This document shows, in pieces, positions 16,607-25,151 of a stretch of DNA of 64,000 bases (position 1 is the stretch's first letter; every line of letters begins with the position of its first letter). Origin of the DNA: Streptomyces pseudovenezuelae. GTDB taxonomy: Bacteria; Actinomycetota; Actinomycetes; Streptomycetales; Streptomycetaceae. The notes beneath the pieces were generated by a model. It did not search any database. It was not told the origin of the DNA and was given only the letters and a program-made list of their open reading frames with translations. Where the stretch lies: positions 1,588,298 to 1,652,297 of the forward strand of contig NZ_KQ948144.1 of assembly GCF_001513955.1 (NCBI RefSeq), in the 5' to 3' direction. The position numbers and the translations under genes were made by a program.

Positions 16607-16822
16607 ATGGCACGGACCGGTCATCACCGGCTACGGCGCGTCGCGATCGCCGTACTGCTCCTCGCCCCCGCCGCCGGACTGCTGTGGGTCCCGGTGTACG
16701 CCGGTGCGGAGCCGCGGATCGCGGGCACGCCGTTCTTCTACTGGTACCAGCTCGCCTGGGTGCCGGGGTGCGGTCTGTGCCTGCTCGCGGCGTATGCGCT
16801 GACCGACCGGGATCGTCGCTGA
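16607..16822 (+). CDS. DUF3311 domain small membrane protein
   Basis: This 71-residue protein has two transmembrane helices (VAIAVLLLAPAAGLLWVPVY and WYQLAWVPGCGLCLLAAYAL) separated by 'AGAEPRIAGTPFFYW', the DUF3311 signature. DUF3311 proteins accompany SSS monocarboxylate symporters, usually directly upstream in the same direction. Here the gene instead diverges from the symporter and precedes cstA by 38 bp. ATG at 16607 follows GAGGAG. It may serve the symporter, CstA or both. Confidence 0.85.
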   Translation: MARTGHHRLRRVAIAVLLLAPAAGLLWVPVYAGAEPRIAGTPFFYWYQLAWVPGCGLCLLAAYALTDRDRR

Positions 16823-16860
16823 ACTCTTCCGTACCCGCCGTTTCCTGGTGAGGAGCCGCC

Positions 16861-19011
16861 ATGCCCGAAACCGTCCTTCAGCCTGCCCTTGAGGTGCCTG
16901 AAAAATCACGAATGTCACCTCGATCGATGCTTCTGTGGGCCGTCGTCGCGCTGCTCGGCGCGGTCGCCTGGGGTGTGCTGGCGCTGGCCCGGGGCGAGCG
17001 GATCTCCGCGGTCTGGCTGGTGGTCGCCGCGCTCGGCTCGTACGCGATCGCCTACCGCTTCTACTCCCGCTTCCTCGCCCGCCGCGTCCTGGAACCGGAC
17101 GACCGCCGCGCCACCCCGGCCGAACGCCTGGAGGACGGCGTCGACTTCCACCCCACCGACAAGCGGGTGCTCCTCGGCCACCACTTCGCGGCCATCGCGG
17201 GCGCCGGACCGCTGGTGGGCCCGGTCCTGGCGGCCCAGATGGGCTACCTGCCGGGCACGCTGTGGATCGTCGCCGGAGTGATCTTCGCGGGCGCGGTGCA
17301 GGACATGGTGGTCCTCTTCCTGTCCATGCGCCGGGACGGCACGTCGCTCGGGCAGATGGCCCGGGACGAGATCGGCCGGGCGGGCGGGGCGGCCGCGCTG
17401 GTCGCGGTCTTCGCCATCATGATCATCCTGCTGGGCGTGCTGGCCCTGGTCGTGGTCAACGCCCTCGCGCATTCCCCCTGGGGCACCTTCTCGGTGGCGA
17501 TGACGATCCCGATCGCCCTGTTCATGGGTTTCTGGCTGCACCGCATCCGCCCCGGCCGGGTCGTGGAGACCAGCTTCATCGGCGTCGCGCTGCTCCTGAT
17601 GGCGATCGTCGGCGGCAGCTGGGTCCAGAACTCCTCGCTGGCCTCCGCCTTCACCCTCAGCCCGACGACCCTGGTCTTCTGCCTGGTCGGCTACGGCTTC
17701 GTGGCGTCCGTCCTCCCGGTCTGGATGCTCCTGGCGCCCCGCGACTACCTCTCCACCTTCATGAAGATCGGCACCATCGCGCTGCTCGCGGTGGGGGTCG
17801 TGGTCGCCGCCCCGGTGCTGCGCGCGGACGCGGTCAGCGACTTCGCGACCTCGGGCGCCGGGCCGGTCTTCGCGGGCTCCCTGTTCCCCTTCCTGTTCAT
17901 CACCATCGCGTGCGGCGCGCTGTCCGGCTTCCACGCACTGGTGTCCTCGGGCACCACACCGAAGCTGATCCGGAAGGAGTCGCAGGTCCGGCTCATCGGC
18001 TACGGCGCCATGCTGATGGAGTCGTTCGTCGCGATCATGGCGCTGATCGCGGCGGCGACGCTGGAGCCCGGCCTCTACTACGCGATGAACGCCCCGGCCG
18101 GACTCCTGGGCACGACGGTCGAGTCGGCCTCGCACGCGGTGGCGGGCCTCGGCTTCACCATCACGCCCGACCAGCTGACGCAGGCCGCAAAAGCGGTCGA
18201 GGAACAGTCGCTGATCGCCCGCTCCGGTGGCGCCCCGACCCTCGCGGTCGGCATGTCGGAGATCTTCTCCGGGGTGTTCGGCGGGACCGCGATGAAGGCC
18301 TTCTGGTACCACTTCGCGATCATGTTCGAGGCGCTGTTCATCCTGACGACGGTGGACGCCGGCACCCGGGTCGGGCGCTTCATGCTCCAGGACATGCTCG
18401 GCAACGTGTGGAAGCCGGTCGGCCGGGTCAACTGGAAGCCCGGCATCTGGCTGTGCAGCGGGCTGGTCGTGGCGGCCTGGGGCTACTTCCTCCACTCCGG
18501 CGCGACCGATCCCCTGGGCGGGATCAACCAGCTCTTCCCGCTCTTCGGCATCGCGAACCAGCTGCTGGCCGCGATCGCGCTGACCGTGTGCACGACGGTC
18601 CTCGTCAAGTCGGGGAAGCTGCGGTGGGCGTGGGTCACGGGGGTGCCGCTGGCCTGGGTGGTCGCGATCACCTTCACCGCGGGCTGGCAGAAGATCTTCT
18701 CCGCAGATCCGCGGGTCGGGTTCTTCGCCCAGCGGTTCAGGTACGCGGACGGCATCGACGCGGGCCGGGTGCTCGCGCCCGCCAGGACGCCGGCCGACAT
18801 GCACACGGTGGTCACCAACTCCACGGTCGACGGGGTGCTGATCGCCCTGTTCCTGCTGCTGGTCGCGGTCGTGATCGTCAACGCGGGGATCGTGTGCGTA
18901 CGGGCCGTACGGGCGCCGGGAAGGCTGCCGACCACCGAGGCGCCGTACGTCGAGTCACGGCTCGACGTGCCCGAGCGGGCCGGGGAGGGTCTCGTGGGAG
19001 TGCGCCCGTGA
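16861..19011 (+). CDS. cstA: Carbon starvation protein CstA family transporter
   Basis: This 716-residue membrane protein has about 16-18 helices and the conserved CstA blocks 'HHFAAIAGAGPLVGPVLAAQMGYLPG', 'GFHALVSSGTTPKLI' and 'ALFILTTVDAGTRVGRFMLQD'. CstA-type proteins import pyruvate or peptides during carbon limitation. ATG at 16861 has GAGGAG 6-8 bases upstream. Its stop overlaps the GTG of the YbdD-like gene by 4 bp, the usual CstA-YbdD pairing, and a monocarboxylate symporter lies divergently upstream, so the locus looks dedicated to uptake of small organic acids. Confidence 0.92.
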   Translation: MPETVLQPALEVPEKSRMSPRSMLLWAVVALLGAVAWGVLALARGERISAVWLVVAALGSYAIAYRFYSRFLARRVLEPDDRRATPAERLEDGVDFHPTDKRVLLGHHFAAIAGAGPLVGPVLAAQMGYLPGTLWIVAGVIFAGAVQDMVVLFLSMRRDGTSLGQMARDEIGRAGGAAALVAVFAIMIILLGVLALVVVNALAHSPWGTFSVAMTIPIALFMGFWLHRIRPGRVVETSFIGVALLLMAIVGGSWVQNSSLASAFTLSPTTLVFCLVGYGFVASVLPVWMLLAPRDYLSTFMKIGTIALLAVGVVVAAPVLRADAVSDFATSGAGPVFAGSLFPFLFITIACGALSGFHALVSSGTTPKLIRKESQVRLIGYGAMLMESFVAIMALIAAATLEPGLYYAMNAPAGLLGTTVESASHAVAGLGFTITPDQLTQAAKAVEEQSLIARSGGAPTLAVGMSEIFSGVFGGTAMKAFWYHFAIMFEALFILTTVDAGTRVGRFMLQDMLGNVWKPVGRVNWKPGIWLCSGLVVAAWGYFLHSGATDPLGGINQLFPLFGIANQLLAAIALTVCTTVLVKSGKLRWAWVTGVPLAWVVAITFTAGWQKIFSADPRVGFFAQRFRYADGIDAGRVLAPARTPADMHTVVTNSTVDGVLIALFLLLVAVVIVNAGIVCVRAVRAPGRLPTTEAPYVESRLDVPERAGEGLVGVRP

Positions 19012-19214
19012 CCAGGGCCTTGGGCGCTGCCGTACGGCGGTGGGCGCGAGGCGTCCGCTGGTACCTGCGGGAGCTGACCGGGGAGGCGGAGTACGACCGC
19101 TACCGCGAACGGCAGCTGCACCGGCACCCGCTCGCACCCGTACCGACCCGGCGGGAGTACGAGGTGCTGCGCGCACGGCATCGGGAGGCCCATCCGCAGG
19201 GGCGGTGCTGTTGA
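19008..19214 (+). CDS. YbdD/YjiX family small protein, CstA partner
   Basis: This 68-residue protein has the signature 'WYLRELTGEAEYDRYRERQLHRHP' and ends '...YEVLRARHREAHPQGRCC', typical of the YbdD (DUF466/Sel_put) family. These proteins are needed for activity of CstA-type pyruvate transporters in enterobacteria. The GTG start at 19008 lies within the cstA stop (GTGA), so it is translated by coupling. Confidence 0.92.
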   Translation: MTRALGAAVRRWARGVRWYLRELTGEAEYDRYRERQLHRHPLAPVPTRREYEVLRARHREAHPQGRCC

Positions 19215-19262
19215 TGGCGCTGCGCTGACGTCGCCGGGGCGGACCGGGGGCGGGCCGGTGGG

Positions 19263-20060
19263 TCACACCGCGGCCGGCTCCGCCTCCGCGGCGTCCTCCT
19301 GCTCCGCCTTCTCCCGGCGGTCGCGGAGCTCGCGCCGCACGAGGACGACCCACCCGATCGGAACGCCGACCGAGAACAGCCACCACTGGATGGCGTAGGC
19401 GTAGTTCAGCGCGGCGTCCTCCTTGCCCGGGTTGCCGCCGATCAGTTCCGGGCTGTCCCCCTTCGGCTCGGGCGCCGTCTGGGCGATGTACCCGCCGAGC
19501 ACGGTGGCCCCGAGCCGCTCGGCCTCCTGCTCGCTGTTGATCAGCATGACCTGCCGGTCCGGCAGCCCCTTGAGGTTCTTGATGCCGCTCGCCGCGGTCG
19601 TCTCGTCGGGCATCAGCCGCCCGGTGACGGTGATCTCGCCCTTCGGGGGAGCGGGGACCTCGGGGAACGCGGTCTGGCTCGGACCGTTCGCCGGGATCCA
19701 GCCCCGGTTGACCAGCAGCACCTTGCCGTCGTCGAGGACGAAGGGGGTCAGGACGTGGTAGCCGACCTCGTCGTCGGAGTTGGTGCGGCGCCGGACGACG
19801 ACCTCGTCGTCGGGGTCGAAGTGCCCGTTCGCGGTCACCCTGCGGTACCGGTCGTGGGTGGTGACCGCGTGTCCGGGCGAGGTCATCCGCTCCACGGGCA
19901 CCGGTGTCGCGGACAGCGCGTCGGCGACCAGTTGGTTGCGGGCGGTGCGCGTCTCGTAGCGGTGCATCTGCCAGATGCCCAGCCTGATCATCGTGGGGAT
20001 GAGGAGGAGGGCGACCAGCGTGAGGATCACCCACTGCCGGGACAACAGGAAGCGGTACAC
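19263..20060 (-). CDS. SURF1 family cytochrome oxidase biogenesis protein
   Basis: This 265-residue protein has the SURF1 layout: an N-terminal transmembrane helix (WVILTLVALLLIPTMIRLGIW) followed by 'QMHRYETRTARN', a large extracytoplasmic beta domain with 'VLLVNRGWIPA', and a C-terminal transmembrane helix near residues 225-245, then an acidic tail. SURF1 proteins help insert haem a during aa3-type oxidase assembly. GTG at 20060 is preferred; an in-frame TTG five codons upstream is possible, and the ribosome binding site is weak. Confidence 0.9.
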   Translation of the reverse strand: MYRFLLSRQWVILTLVALLLIPTMIRLGIWQMHRYETRTARNQLVADALSATPVPVERMTSPGHAVTTHDRYRRVTANGHFDPDDEVVVRRRTNSDDEVGYHVLTPFVLDDGKVLLVNRGWIPANGPSQTAFPEVPAPPKGEITVTGRLMPDETTAASGIKNLKGLPDRQVMLINSEQEAERLGATVLGGYIAQTAPEPKGDSPELIGGNPGKEDAALNYAYAIQWWLFSVGVPIGWVVLVRRELRDRREKAEQEDAAEAEPAAV

Positions 20061-20186
20061 CCCACGACCGTACAACTCGGACCGCGGAGCCTTCCCACAG
20101 GGGTGCGCTCACCTCCGTCGCCGACGCCCACCCGGGGGGACCCTGTCGGCTTGCGGGGGCCGCCACCGCCCCTGACGATTCGGCTT

Positions 20187-20435
20187 ATGACACGTTGCGA
20201 AGTGTGTGGGAACGACTACGAGCTGGCGTTCACCGTCGAGACCCGGGACGGGGCACGCCACGTCTTCGACTCGTTCGCCTGCGCGATCCACCGCATGGCA
20301 CCCATCTGCGAGCACTGCCGGGTGCAGATCATCGGCCAGGGCGTCGAGGTGGACGGCCACTGGTTCTGCGGCGCGCACTGCGCCCGCGCGGAGGGCAAGG
20401 CCGGCATCGTGGACAAGGTCGGCTCGGCGGTGTGA
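20187..20435 (+). CDS. Small zinc-ribbon-like protein
   Basis: This 82-residue protein has Cys pairs CEVCGN at the start and CEHC ... CGAHC towards the end, plus conserved His and Cys in 'FDSFACAIHRMAPICEHCRVQI'. The arrangement suggests two treble-clef or zinc-ribbon sites. No membrane segment or catalytic motif is present and I know no function. ATG at 20187 has no strong ribosome binding site. It is convergent with the exonuclease gene. Confidence 0.8.
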   Translation: MTRCEVCGNDYELAFTVETRDGARHVFDSFACAIHRMAPICEHCRVQIIGQGVEVDGHWFCGAHCARAEGKAGIVDKVGSAV

Positions 20436-20480
20436 CCGACGCCGGGCCGACCTGTGCGGACAGGGCGGTGAGGGCCTCGG

Positions 20481-21467
20481 TCATCCCCGCGACGCGGGTT
20501 CCACATCCCGCAGAAGCTGCCCGAAGGCCGCCTCGTCGACGACCGGTGTGCCGAACTGCCGGGCCTTGACCACCTTGGACGTGCCCGAGTCCGGGTCGTT
20601 GGTGACGAGCAGGCTGGTCAGCCGGGAGATGCTGGTCGCGACATGCAGCCCGGCCTCGATCGCACGGTCCTCCAGCAGGTCGCGCTCGATCGAGGTGTCT
20701 CCGGAGAAGGCGATCCGCATGCCCTGTTTGAGGGGTTTGCCGTCCTCGTACCGCCCCGGGTTGGGGTAGGGGCACGCGGGCCGCTTGCGGGTGGGCCGCC
20801 AACTGGTGGCCCGGTAACCGCCGTAGCCGCCCGCCGACTGCCGGGGCACCGCCCGGTCCGTCCACTCGGTCAGCGGCCGGCACTCGTGCAGCGGCAGCCG
20901 CACACTGCGCGCGGCGGCGGCCCGCAGGCTCGGCCGGAAGGCCTCCGCGAGCACGCGCGCGTCGTCGAGGGCATGGTGCGCGCGCTGCTGTACGACGCCG
21001 AAGTGGGCCGCCAGCGACTCCAGCTTGTGGTTGGGCAGCGGCAGGTCGAGCTCCTTCGACAGGACGATGGTGCACAGCCGCTGACTCACCGGCGCCACCC
21101 GGCCCGCGCGCGCGTACTCGCGGGCGATCATCTGCCAGTCGAAGACGGCGTTGTGCGCCACGAGCACCCGGCCGTCGAGGCGGGCCGAGAACTCGTCGGC
21201 GATGTCCTGGAAGAGAGGGGCGCCGTCGAGTGCGTCGCTCGTCAGCCCGTGGATCCACACGGGGCCCGGGTCGCGCTCCGGATTGACCAGCGTGTACCAG
21301 TGGTCCTCGACCTCTCCGCGGGCGTCAAGTCGGTAGACGGCCGCGGAGATTATCCGGTCGTCGCGGGCCAGGCCGGTGGTCTCCACGTCGACGACCGCGT
21401 ATCCCTGCGGATACGCGGTCGGCCACGCTGTGGGGGAGGACGCTGCGGTCGTCTGGTCATCGAGCAT
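20481..21467 (-). CDS. DEDDh 3'-5' exonuclease with C-terminal BRCT domain
   Basis: This 328-residue protein has a DnaQ-like exonuclease domain (residues about 20-185) with all DEDDh motifs: VDVETTG, HNAVFDWQ and HHALDDA. A BRCT-like domain occupies about 245-320 (KQGMRIAFSGDTSIERDLLEDRAIEAGLHVATSISRLTSLLVTNDPDSGTSKVVKARQFG in shorter pieces). Between them is a basic linker with two cysteines. Such proteins trim 3' ends in DNA repair or proofreading, or degrade RNA; the exact role is not fixed. ATG at 21467. Confidence 0.88.
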   Translation of the reverse strand: MLDDQTTAASSPTAWPTAYPQGYAVVDVETTGLARDDRIISAAVYRLDARGEVEDHWYTLVNPERDPGPVWIHGLTSDALDGAPLFQDIADEFSARLDGRVLVAHNAVFDWQMIAREYARAGRVAPVSQRLCTIVLSKELDLPLPNHKLESLAAHFGVVQQRAHHALDDARVLAEAFRPSLRAAAARSVRLPLHECRPLTEWTDRAVPRQSAGGYGGYRATSWRPTRKRPACPYPNPGRYEDGKPLKQGMRIAFSGDTSIERDLLEDRAIEAGLHVATSISRLTSLLVTNDPDSGTSKVVKARQFGTPVVDEAAFGQLLRDVEPASRG

Positions 21468-21555
21468 GGTTCACGAGGATACGGGCCGCGACTGACAGTC
21501 CCTCACGGCGGCGTCGGTACGCGGCTCGCGGCGACCGGGGTGCGATCCTCCGGGG

Positions 21556-22281
21556 ATGACCGAAGAGGGTGTGAGTGGACCGGCGCACGGCGAGGCGCAC
21601 GGCGGTGGGCTCGGCGCCCGCCTCAACTGGCTGCGCGCCGCCGTCCTCGGCGCGAACGACGGCATCGTCTCCACGGCGGGCCTCGTCGTCGGTGTGGCCG
21701 GCGCGACGAGCGACCGCGCGGCGTTGCTGACCGCGGGTCTGGCGGGCCTGCTGGCCGGCTCGATGTCCATGGCGGCCGGGGAGTACGTGTCCGTGTCGAC
21801 CCAGCGCGACTCCGAGATGGCCGCGCTGGCCATGGAGAAACGAGAACTCCGCGAACAGCCCGAGGCGGAGCTGGAGGAGTTGACGCAGCTTCTGGAGGAA
21901 CGCGGCCTGTCCCGGGACGTGGCCCGTGAGGCGGCGGAGCAGCTGACGGAACGTGACGCGCTCCGGGCGCACGCGCGCGTGGAACTCGGCATCGACCCGG
22001 ACGAACTCACGAACCCGTGGCACGCGGCCTGGGCGAGCTTCCTGGCGTTCACGGCCGGGGCGTTGCTGCCCCTGCTCGCCATCGTGCTGCCCCCGTCGGG
22101 CTGGCGGGTGCCGGTGACCGTGGTGTCGGTGGTGGCGGCGTTGGTGCTGACGGGGTGGAGCAGTGCGCGCTTGGGGGCGGCGGCGCCCGGGCGGGCGGTG
22201 GCGCGGAATGTCGGGGGCGGGCTGTTGGCGATGGGGGTCACTTACGGGGTCGGGCTGCTGTTGGGGGCGGCGGGGATTTAG
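21556..22281 (+). CDS. VIT1/CCC1 family iron or manganese transporter
   Basis: This 241-residue protein has the VIT1/CCC1 fold: 'LNWLRAAVLGANDGIVSTAGLVVGVAGA' at the first helix, 'GLLAGSMSMAAGEYVSVSTQRD' at the second, an acidic cytoplasmic helix pair with many Glu (about residues 95-150), and three C-terminal helices. Family members move Fe2+ or Mn2+ across membranes, commonly for detoxification. ATG at 21556. The last two codons before the stop (GI) are followed by TAG at 22279. Confidence 0.92.
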   Translation: MTEEGVSGPAHGEAHGGGLGARLNWLRAAVLGANDGIVSTAGLVVGVAGATSDRAALLTAGLAGLLAGSMSMAAGEYVSVSTQRDSEMAALAMEKRELREQPEAELEELTQLLEERGLSRDVAREAAEQLTERDALRAHARVELGIDPDELTNPWHAAWASFLAFTAGALLPLLAIVLPPSGWRVPVTVVSVVAALVLTGWSSARLGAAAPGRAVARNVGGGLLAMGVTYGVGLLLGAAGI

Positions 22282-22380
22282 CGCAGGGCGGCCCGCGAGC
22301 TCCCGGTGCCGCTCCTGGCGGCCAAGTCGTCGACCAGCCCGCGCAGTTGATCGGCGAGGGCGGACCACCCGTTGGCGTCC

Positions 22381-22446
22381 CTTGGCGGAGATCGCCAAGA
22401 AGCAAGCGCGTACCACTGGAAATACTTGTGGGTAACAACGTCTAGC
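22381..22446 (+). promoter_or_regulatory. Possible extracytoplasmic-sigma promoter and hairpin before the AGMO-like gene
   Basis: CTTGGCG/CGCCAAG (22381-22399) forms a 7 bp stem. Downstream, GGAAAT at 22418-22423 and CGTCTAG at 22439-22445 are spaced like an ECF-sigma promoter (GGAAC - 16 - GTCT type), about 30 bp before the ATG at 22478. The fit to GGAAC is imperfect, so this is a prediction. Confidence 0.3.
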
Positions 22447-22477
22447 CGCGCCCGACCGGCGGTTCTACGGTGCACGC

Positions 22478-23344
22478 ATGCCGAACCTCCCCGACGTCGT
22501 GGTCTGGTCCATACCCGCCTTCGTGCTGCTCACCGTCATCGAGATCATCAGCGTCCGCATCCATCCGGACGAGGACGCGGCCGGCTACGAGACGAAGGAC
22601 GCCGCCACCAGCATCGGCATGGGTCTCGGCAGCCTCTTCTTCGACTTCTTCTGGAAGATCCCGATCGTCGCGATCTACACCGCTCTGTACGAGTTCACCC
22701 CGCTCCGCGTCCCCGTCCTGTGGTGGACGGTCCCGCTGATGCTGCTCGGGCAGGACTTCTTCTACTACTGGTCCCACCGCGGCCACCACGTCATCCGCGT
22801 CCTGTGGGCCTGCCACGTCGTCCACCACTCCAGCGAGAAGTTCAACCTCACCACGGCGCTGCGCCAGCCCTGGACGACCCTGACCGTCTGGCCGTTCTAC
22901 GTCCCCCTCGTCGCCGCCGGCGTCCACCCGGCCGCGCTCGCCTTCTGCTCCTCCGCGAACCTCGTCTACCAGTTCTGGATCCACACCGAACGCATCGACA
23001 AGATGCCCCGGTGGTTCGAGTTCGTCTTCAACACCCCGTCCCACCACCGCGTCCACCACGCGTCCCAGGGCGGCTACCTGGACCGCAACTTCGGCGGCAT
23101 CCTCATCGTCTGGGACCGGCTCTTCGGCTCGTTCGTCGCCGAGACCGAACGGCCCGTCTACGGGTTGACCAAGAACATCAACACGTTCAACCCGATCAAG
23201 GTGGCCACCCACGAGTACGTAGCGATCATCAAGGACGTCAAGAGGGCACGGAGTTGGCGTGAGCGTGCGGGACGCGTCTTCAGGGGCCCGGGCTGGGCAC
23301 CGGCGCCGCTGCCGGAGCCGGCCGAGGAATCCGTGCCCGCGTGA
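22478..23344 (+). CDS. Fatty acid hydroxylase superfamily protein, alkylglycerol monooxygenase-like
   Basis: This 288-residue membrane protein belongs to the di-iron fatty acid hydroxylase/sterol desaturase superfamily. The His boxes are SHRGHH, HVVHHSSEKFN and HHRVHH. The surroundings, 'NLTTALRQP', 'YQFWIHTE', 'NTPSHHRVHH' and 'IVWDRLFGSF', closely follow, from memory, alkylglycerol monooxygenase (AGMO/TMEM195), which cleaves ether lipids to a glycerol and a fatty aldehyde. Four or five hydrophobic helices precede and separate the boxes. Its stop overlaps the start of the lysoplasmalogenase gene by 4 bp, and an alcohol dehydrogenase follows, which supports an ether-lipid role. ATG at 22478. 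A hydroxylase for another lipid remains possible. Confidence 0.85.
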   Translation: MPNLPDVVVWSIPAFVLLTVIEIISVRIHPDEDAAGYETKDAATSIGMGLGSLFFDFFWKIPIVAIYTALYEFTPLRVPVLWWTVPLMLLGQDFFYYWSHRGHHVIRVLWACHVVHHSSEKFNLTTALRQPWTTLTVWPFYVPLVAAGVHPAALAFCSSANLVYQFWIHTERIDKMPRWFEFVFNTPSHHRVHHASQGGYLDRNFGGILIVWDRLFGSFVAETERPVYGLTKNINTFNPIKVATHEYVAIIKDVKRARSWRERAGRVFRGPGWAPAPLPEPAEESVPA

Positions 23345-24069
23345 GAATGCCGAGCACCCACGGAACCCGTCACGCACTCCTCACGGTCTTCGCCCTCACC
23401 GTGGTCGTGGACCTCACCTCCCTGGCCGTCGGCTTCACCCCCGGCCACACCGTCGCCAAGCCGCTCCTGATGCCCCTCCTGGCCGCGTACTGCGTCACGT
23501 CCGGGGCGCCCCGGCTCCTGGTCGGCGCCCTCCTGTGCGGCTGGGGCGGCGACGTGCTCCTGCTCTCCGACGCCGACCCCGCCTTCCTCGCCGGCATGGC
23601 CTCCTTCGCGGCCGGCCATGTTTGCTACCTCGCGCTCTTCCAGGCGTACGGCAGCCCCCGCGCGCGGGCCGGCCTCCTCGCGCCCGCCTACGCCACCGCC
23701 CTCGTCGGCACCGTCGTAGCCCTGTGGCCGGACCTGCCCGCCGGACTGCGCGTGCCCGTGGCCGGCTACAGCGTGCTGCTCACGACGATGGCGTGCGCCT
23801 CGGCCGTGCGGTTCGGGGCGCTCACCGGACTCGGCGGGGCCCTCTTCCTCCTGTCGGACACCCTCATCGCGACCGGCGTCGCCGACTGGCCCCAGCTCCC
23901 ACGGCCCGAATTCTGGATCATGCTCACGTATGTCGCCGCGCAGTTCCTGCTGGCCAGTGGCACAACCCGAGCCCTCGAAGCGCGCCCGGGACCGATGGCG
24001 ACGTACGGTGAGGTGCGCTCGACCGAGCGCGCGACCAAGCGTCCGACCCCGCGCTCGACCACCCCCTGA
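23341..24069 (+). CDS. Lysoplasmalogenase (YhhN/TMEM86 family)
   Basis: This 242-residue protein has about eight hydrophobic helices with conserved Asp residues near the membrane face ('GWGGDVLLL' and 'LFLLSDTLIA'), the hallmark of the YhhN/TMEM86 family. Characterised members hydrolyse the vinyl-ether bond of lysoplasmalogens, releasing a fatty aldehyde. GTG at 23341 overlaps the preceding stop (GTGA); ATG at 23347 is an alternative two codons on. Co-translation with an AGMO-like hydroxylase joins two ether-bond-cleaving families in one operon. Confidence 0.85.
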   Translation: MRMPSTHGTRHALLTVFALTVVVDLTSLAVGFTPGHTVAKPLLMPLLAAYCVTSGAPRLLVGALLCGWGGDVLLLSDADPAFLAGMASFAAGHVCYLALFQAYGSPRARAGLLAPAYATALVGTVVALWPDLPAGLRVPVAGYSVLLTTMACASAVRFGALTGLGGALFLLSDTLIATGVADWPQLPRPEFWIMLTYVAAQFLLASGTTRALEARPGPMATYGEVRSTERATKRPTPRSTTP

Positions 24070-24104
24070 GCGCTGCCAGACCCCGCACGAGAAGGACCCC
24101 CGCC

Positions 24105-25148
24105 ATGCGCGCCACCACCATCCACGCCCCCTACGACATGCGCGTGGAGGACGTGCCCGAGCCCGTGGTGCAACTGCCCACCGACGCCGTGCTCCGGGTG
24201 CTGCGCGCCTGCATCTGCGGCAGCGACCTGTGGGCCTACCGAGGCGAGGCGGCGCGGCGGCCGGGGCAGCGGATCGGCCACGAGTTCCTCGGCGTCGTCG
24301 AGGAGACCGGCTCCGAGGTCGCCACCCTCAAGCGGGGCGACCTCGTCGTCGCGCCCTTCATGTGGTCGGACGGCGTGTGCGACTACTGCCGCGAGGGCCT
24401 GACCACCTCCTGCGAGCACGGCGGATTCTGGGGTTCCGTCGGCTACGACGGCGGCCAGGGCGAGGCCGTCCGCGTCCCCTTCGCCGACGGGACCCTCGTA
24501 CGCCTGCCCAAGGAGGCGGCCTCCGACGACCGCCTGCTGTCCTCCCTGCTGACCCTCTCCGACGTCCTGGGCACCGGGCACCACGCGGCCCTCGGCGCCG
24601 GAGCCCGCCCGGGCGCCACGGTCGCCGTCGTCGGCGACGGAGCCGTCGGCCTGTGTGCGGTGCTCGCCGCCAAGCGGCTCGGCGCCGAACGCGTCATCGC
24701 CCTGGGGCGCCACCAGGTCCGCACCGACATCGCGCGCCGGTTCGGCGCCACCGACGTGGTCGCCGAGCGCGGGGACGCGGCCGTCGAGGCCGTCCGTGAA
24801 CTCACCCGAGGCCAGGGCGCGCACGCCGTCGTCGAGGCGGTCGGCACCGAACAGTCCATGCGCACGGCGGTCGGCATCACCCGCGACGGCGGCGCCATCG
24901 GCTTCGTCGGCGTGCCGCACGGCAGCGGCACCGGCCTCGACCTCAGTGTCATGTTCGACCGGAACATCGCCCTGCGCGGCGGCGTCGCCCCGGTCCGCGC
25001 CTACATTCCCGACCTGCTCCCCGACGTCCTGGACGGCACCGTCGACGCCTCACCCGTCTTCGACATGACCGTCGACCTGGAGGGCGTCCCCGCCGGCTAC
25101 AAGGCGATGGACGAACGCACCGCGCTCAAGGTCCTCGTCACCGACTAG
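24105..25148 (+). CDS. Zinc-dependent alcohol dehydrogenase family protein
   Basis: This 347-residue MDR-superfamily protein has the catalytic zinc residues in 'CICGSDLW' and 'GHEFLGVVEETG', structural-zinc-type cysteines around 'GVCDYCREGLTTSCEHGGFWG' (three visible) and the Rossmann motif GDGAVGLCAV near residue 178. It oxidises or reduces alcohol/aldehyde pairs with NAD(P). The start ATG follows AGAAGGA and lies 35 bp after the lysoplasmalogenase stop, so it may belong to the same transcript and handle fatty aldehydes. Its TAG stop is within a CTAG only 3 bp from the convergent CopD stop. Confidence 0.88.
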   Translation: MRATTIHAPYDMRVEDVPEPVVQLPTDAVLRVLRACICGSDLWAYRGEAARRPGQRIGHEFLGVVEETGSEVATLKRGDLVVAPFMWSDGVCDYCREGLTTSCEHGGFWGSVGYDGGQGEAVRVPFADGTLVRLPKEAASDDRLLSSLLTLSDVLGTGHHAALGAGARPGATVAVVGDGAVGLCAVLAAKRLGAERVIALGRHQVRTDIARRFGATDVVAERGDAAVEAVRELTRGQGAHAVVEAVGTEQSMRTAVGITRDGGAIGFVGVPHGSGTGLDLSVMFDRNIALRGGVAPVRAYIPDLLPDVLDGTVDASPVFDMTVDLEGVPAGYKAMDERTALKVLVTD

Positions 25149-25151
25149 CGG

